Assembly: GCA_018658605.1 (NCBI GenBank)
Contig: JABHUV010000185.1
Span: 1-16,991 of the forward strand
DNA length: 16,991 nt
Direction: 5' to 3'
Source of the DNA: Planctomycetaceae bacterium
GTDB taxonomy: Bacteria; Planctomycetota; Planctomycetia; Pirellulales; Pirellulaceae
Within the stretch, counting starts at the first letter, position 1; the number at the start of each line of letters is the position of its first letter. The translations under genes were made by a program, and so were the position numbers. This document shows positions 15,923-16,991 of the stretch, one piece after another. Below the pieces are notes generated by a model that saw only the letters and a list, made by a program, of their open reading frames with translations, ran no database searches and was not told where the DNA came from.

Positions 15923-16918
15923 ATGGGTTCTTCGAACCAATTCGACAAGCCACAGCTAGGTTCGCAACAACCTCGCCGCACGACGGTTCGTCGATATGTT
16001 CCGAGGAGGCGAGTTGTTTTTGACGAACAACAATGGCCCGTTAATATTGTTCTTGTTGTTTTAGGTGGATTTTTAATTGGTGGGATTTTAGCTTATCAAC
16101 GATTTGATGATCCGCGGTGGTACGCCAGTCCTTGGGTTTCACTGACGTTAGTATTGTTTTTAATTACAACGACAATCATGACCTTGCGGATGATCGACAA
16201 CCGTAAGTTCAAACGGACGATGCAATTCTCGGTGGTCGTTTGCGCAATCGTGCATCTCGTGATGTTGATCTATTCGGTCGAAAGTATGATTTTCTCCAAA
16301 GGTTGGGATTCTCCGGTCGCCAATAAGCAACTCGTTCGAAAAAAACAGCGAAAGCAGATGGAGTATCATCCGACGCCTCAACAGCAAGCTGATAAACCCG
16401 ATTTTCTAAAGCCTATTGATTCGGAGGTGCCGGAACCGACACCACCAGAAGTCGAGAGGCAGCAGCAAGAAGATCCGGTAACGCCAGAACCTGTTCCGCA
16501 GCAGCCCCAACCAGACCCCCAGCCTCAAGTCGAGCCTGAGGTGGTGCGTAAAAACAGTTCGTCTGAAAGTAGTATGGCGCGACAAAGCGACACATCTTCG
16601 CGGCTTACCAAGCGTGATGTGAAGATGCCTGAGACTCCACAAGTGACGGTTGATGTTTCCCAAAACACGGTTCGAAAACCATCTCAGCCAAAGCAGGCCC
16701 AGCCGACACGCCAGGTTGCTCGTAGCCAAAGCTCGACAACCGCTCAAAAGGTAACCATTCCCAAAGTTGTTGAGACTCCCGCTCAAACCCAAGCCGCCAA
16801 TGTGCAGCGGGCTGTTACTAAACCAACCCCAGAGACCGTGGCAACTAATCATGCGTCGCGGGCAACAACGAAGCGACAAACTGCCGAGAATCAGGAAGTT
16901 CCGAAAACACAAGTATAG
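15923..16918 (+). CDS. Three-TM protein with Pro/Gln-rich periplasmic tail, TonB/TolA-like candidate
   Basis: This 331-aa protein matches no named family I recognise. An Arg-rich cytoplasmic N terminus (18-30) precedes three hydrophobic segments at about 39-57, 70-89 and 101-119. By the positive-inside rule the N terminus is inside and the long tail (120-331) is in the periplasm. The tail is low complexity: Pro/Glu/Gln-rich (150-206), then Ser/Thr/Gln/Lys-rich, with no folded domain. Placement after ExbB and ExbD and a Pro-rich periplasmic region resemble TonB/TolA, but those have one TM and a folded C-terminal domain, which is missing here. A GGAG SD (15913-15916) is 6 nt before the ATG. The frame stops at TAG 16916-16918, yet the same frame stays open afterwards with similar composition, so the true gene may be longer and interrupted. 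Confidence 0.75.
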   Translation: MGSSNQFDKPQLGSQQPRRTTVRRYVPRRRVVFDEQQWPVNIVLVVLGGFLIGGILAYQRFDDPRWYASPWVSLTLVLFLITTTIMTLRMIDNRKFKRTMQFSVVVCAIVHLVMLIYSVESMIFSKGWDSPVANKQLVRKKQRKQMEYHPTPQQQADKPDFLKPIDSEVPEPTPPEVERQQQEDPVTPEPVPQQPQPDPQPQVEPEVVRKNSSSESSMARQSDTSSRLTKRDVKMPETPQVTVDVSQNTVRKPSQPKQAQPTRQVARSQSSTTAQKVTIPKVVETPAQTQAANVQRAVTKPTPETVATNHASRATTKRQTAENQEVPKTQV

Positions 16919-16921
16919 CCG

Positions 16922-16991
16922 GTGGAAAATCAACAAGCGACATCACAACGAACTCCACAGCCTCTTGAAGTCGTGAAGAATACGGCGGCTC
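16922..16991 (+). CDS. Partial frame running off the window, likely continuation of the Pro/Gln-rich protein
   Basis: A frame opening at GTG 16922 (peptide begins MENQQATSQRTPQPLEVVK) runs open to the edge. It is in the same frame as the gene before it, separated only by the TAG stop and one Pro codon, and has the same Gln/Thr/Pro-rich composition. No SD precedes the GTG. It is therefore more likely the rest of the upstream protein after a nonsense codon than an independent gene, but a new gene starting here cannot be excluded. Only 23 codons are visible. Confidence 0.4.
   Translation, partial: MENQQATSQRTPQPLEVVKNTAA

Noticed and set aside
16406..16936. A 176-codon frame on the minus strand opposite the Pro/Gln-rich tail
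   Set aside because: It is antisense to a gene with a good SD and clear TM segments. Its Leu/Arg/His/Trp-rich composition is what the reverse complement of Pro/Gln-rich codons gives. No family resemblance or SD was seen.

Overview
The window reads as chromosomal DNA of a planctomycete (Planctomycetota, most likely Pirellulales-like). Evidence: a DUF1559 pilin-like protein, a two-domain DUF1080 lipoprotein, a long pseudopilin with Asp/Asn/Gly-rich 'DGIDNDGNG' stretches, a GT39-type multi-membrane glycosyltransferase, and a TPR-ExbB-ExbD operon. Base composition is moderate, genes switch strand often, and Shine-Dalgarno (SD) sites are present for some genes and absent for others, as is usual in this phylum. 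No tRNA, rRNA, CRISPR array, insertion sequence or phage gene was seen.

Layout: (1) 105-1130 (-), a DapA/NanA-family class I aldolase with an unusual C-terminal tail. (2) 1449-5475 (+), an apparent operon of a GT39-type membrane glycosyltransferase, a nucleoside-phosphorylase-like protein and IspH (terminal MEP-pathway enzyme); the last two overlap by one base. (3) 8767-5487 (-), a run of a long pseudopilin, a stand-alone GH2-type sugar-binding domain and a DUF1080 lipoprotein, meeting ispH tail to tail. (4) 9125-10141 (+), a diverged DUF1559 pilin-like protein, divergent from the pseudopilin. (5) 11126-10149 (-), an NAD-dependent nucleotide-sugar epimerase/dehydratase starting at TTG. (6) 11413 to the window end (+), an envelope energy-coupling operon: a ~1000-residue secreted TPR protein, ExbB/TolQ, ExbD/TolR, and a three-TM protein with a Pro/Gln-rich tail that could play the TonB/TolA part.

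The common theme is the cell envelope: isoprenoid supply and lipid-linked glycosylation, nucleotide-sugar modification, pilin-like secretion proteins, exported carbohydrate-binding proteins, and a proton-motive-force-driven trans-envelope machine. The points most worth a second look are an in-frame amber codon that seems to cut the Pro/Gln-rich protein in two at the right edge, an encapsulation-peptide-like tail on the aldolase, and the Tol/TonB-like operon led by a giant TPR protein.
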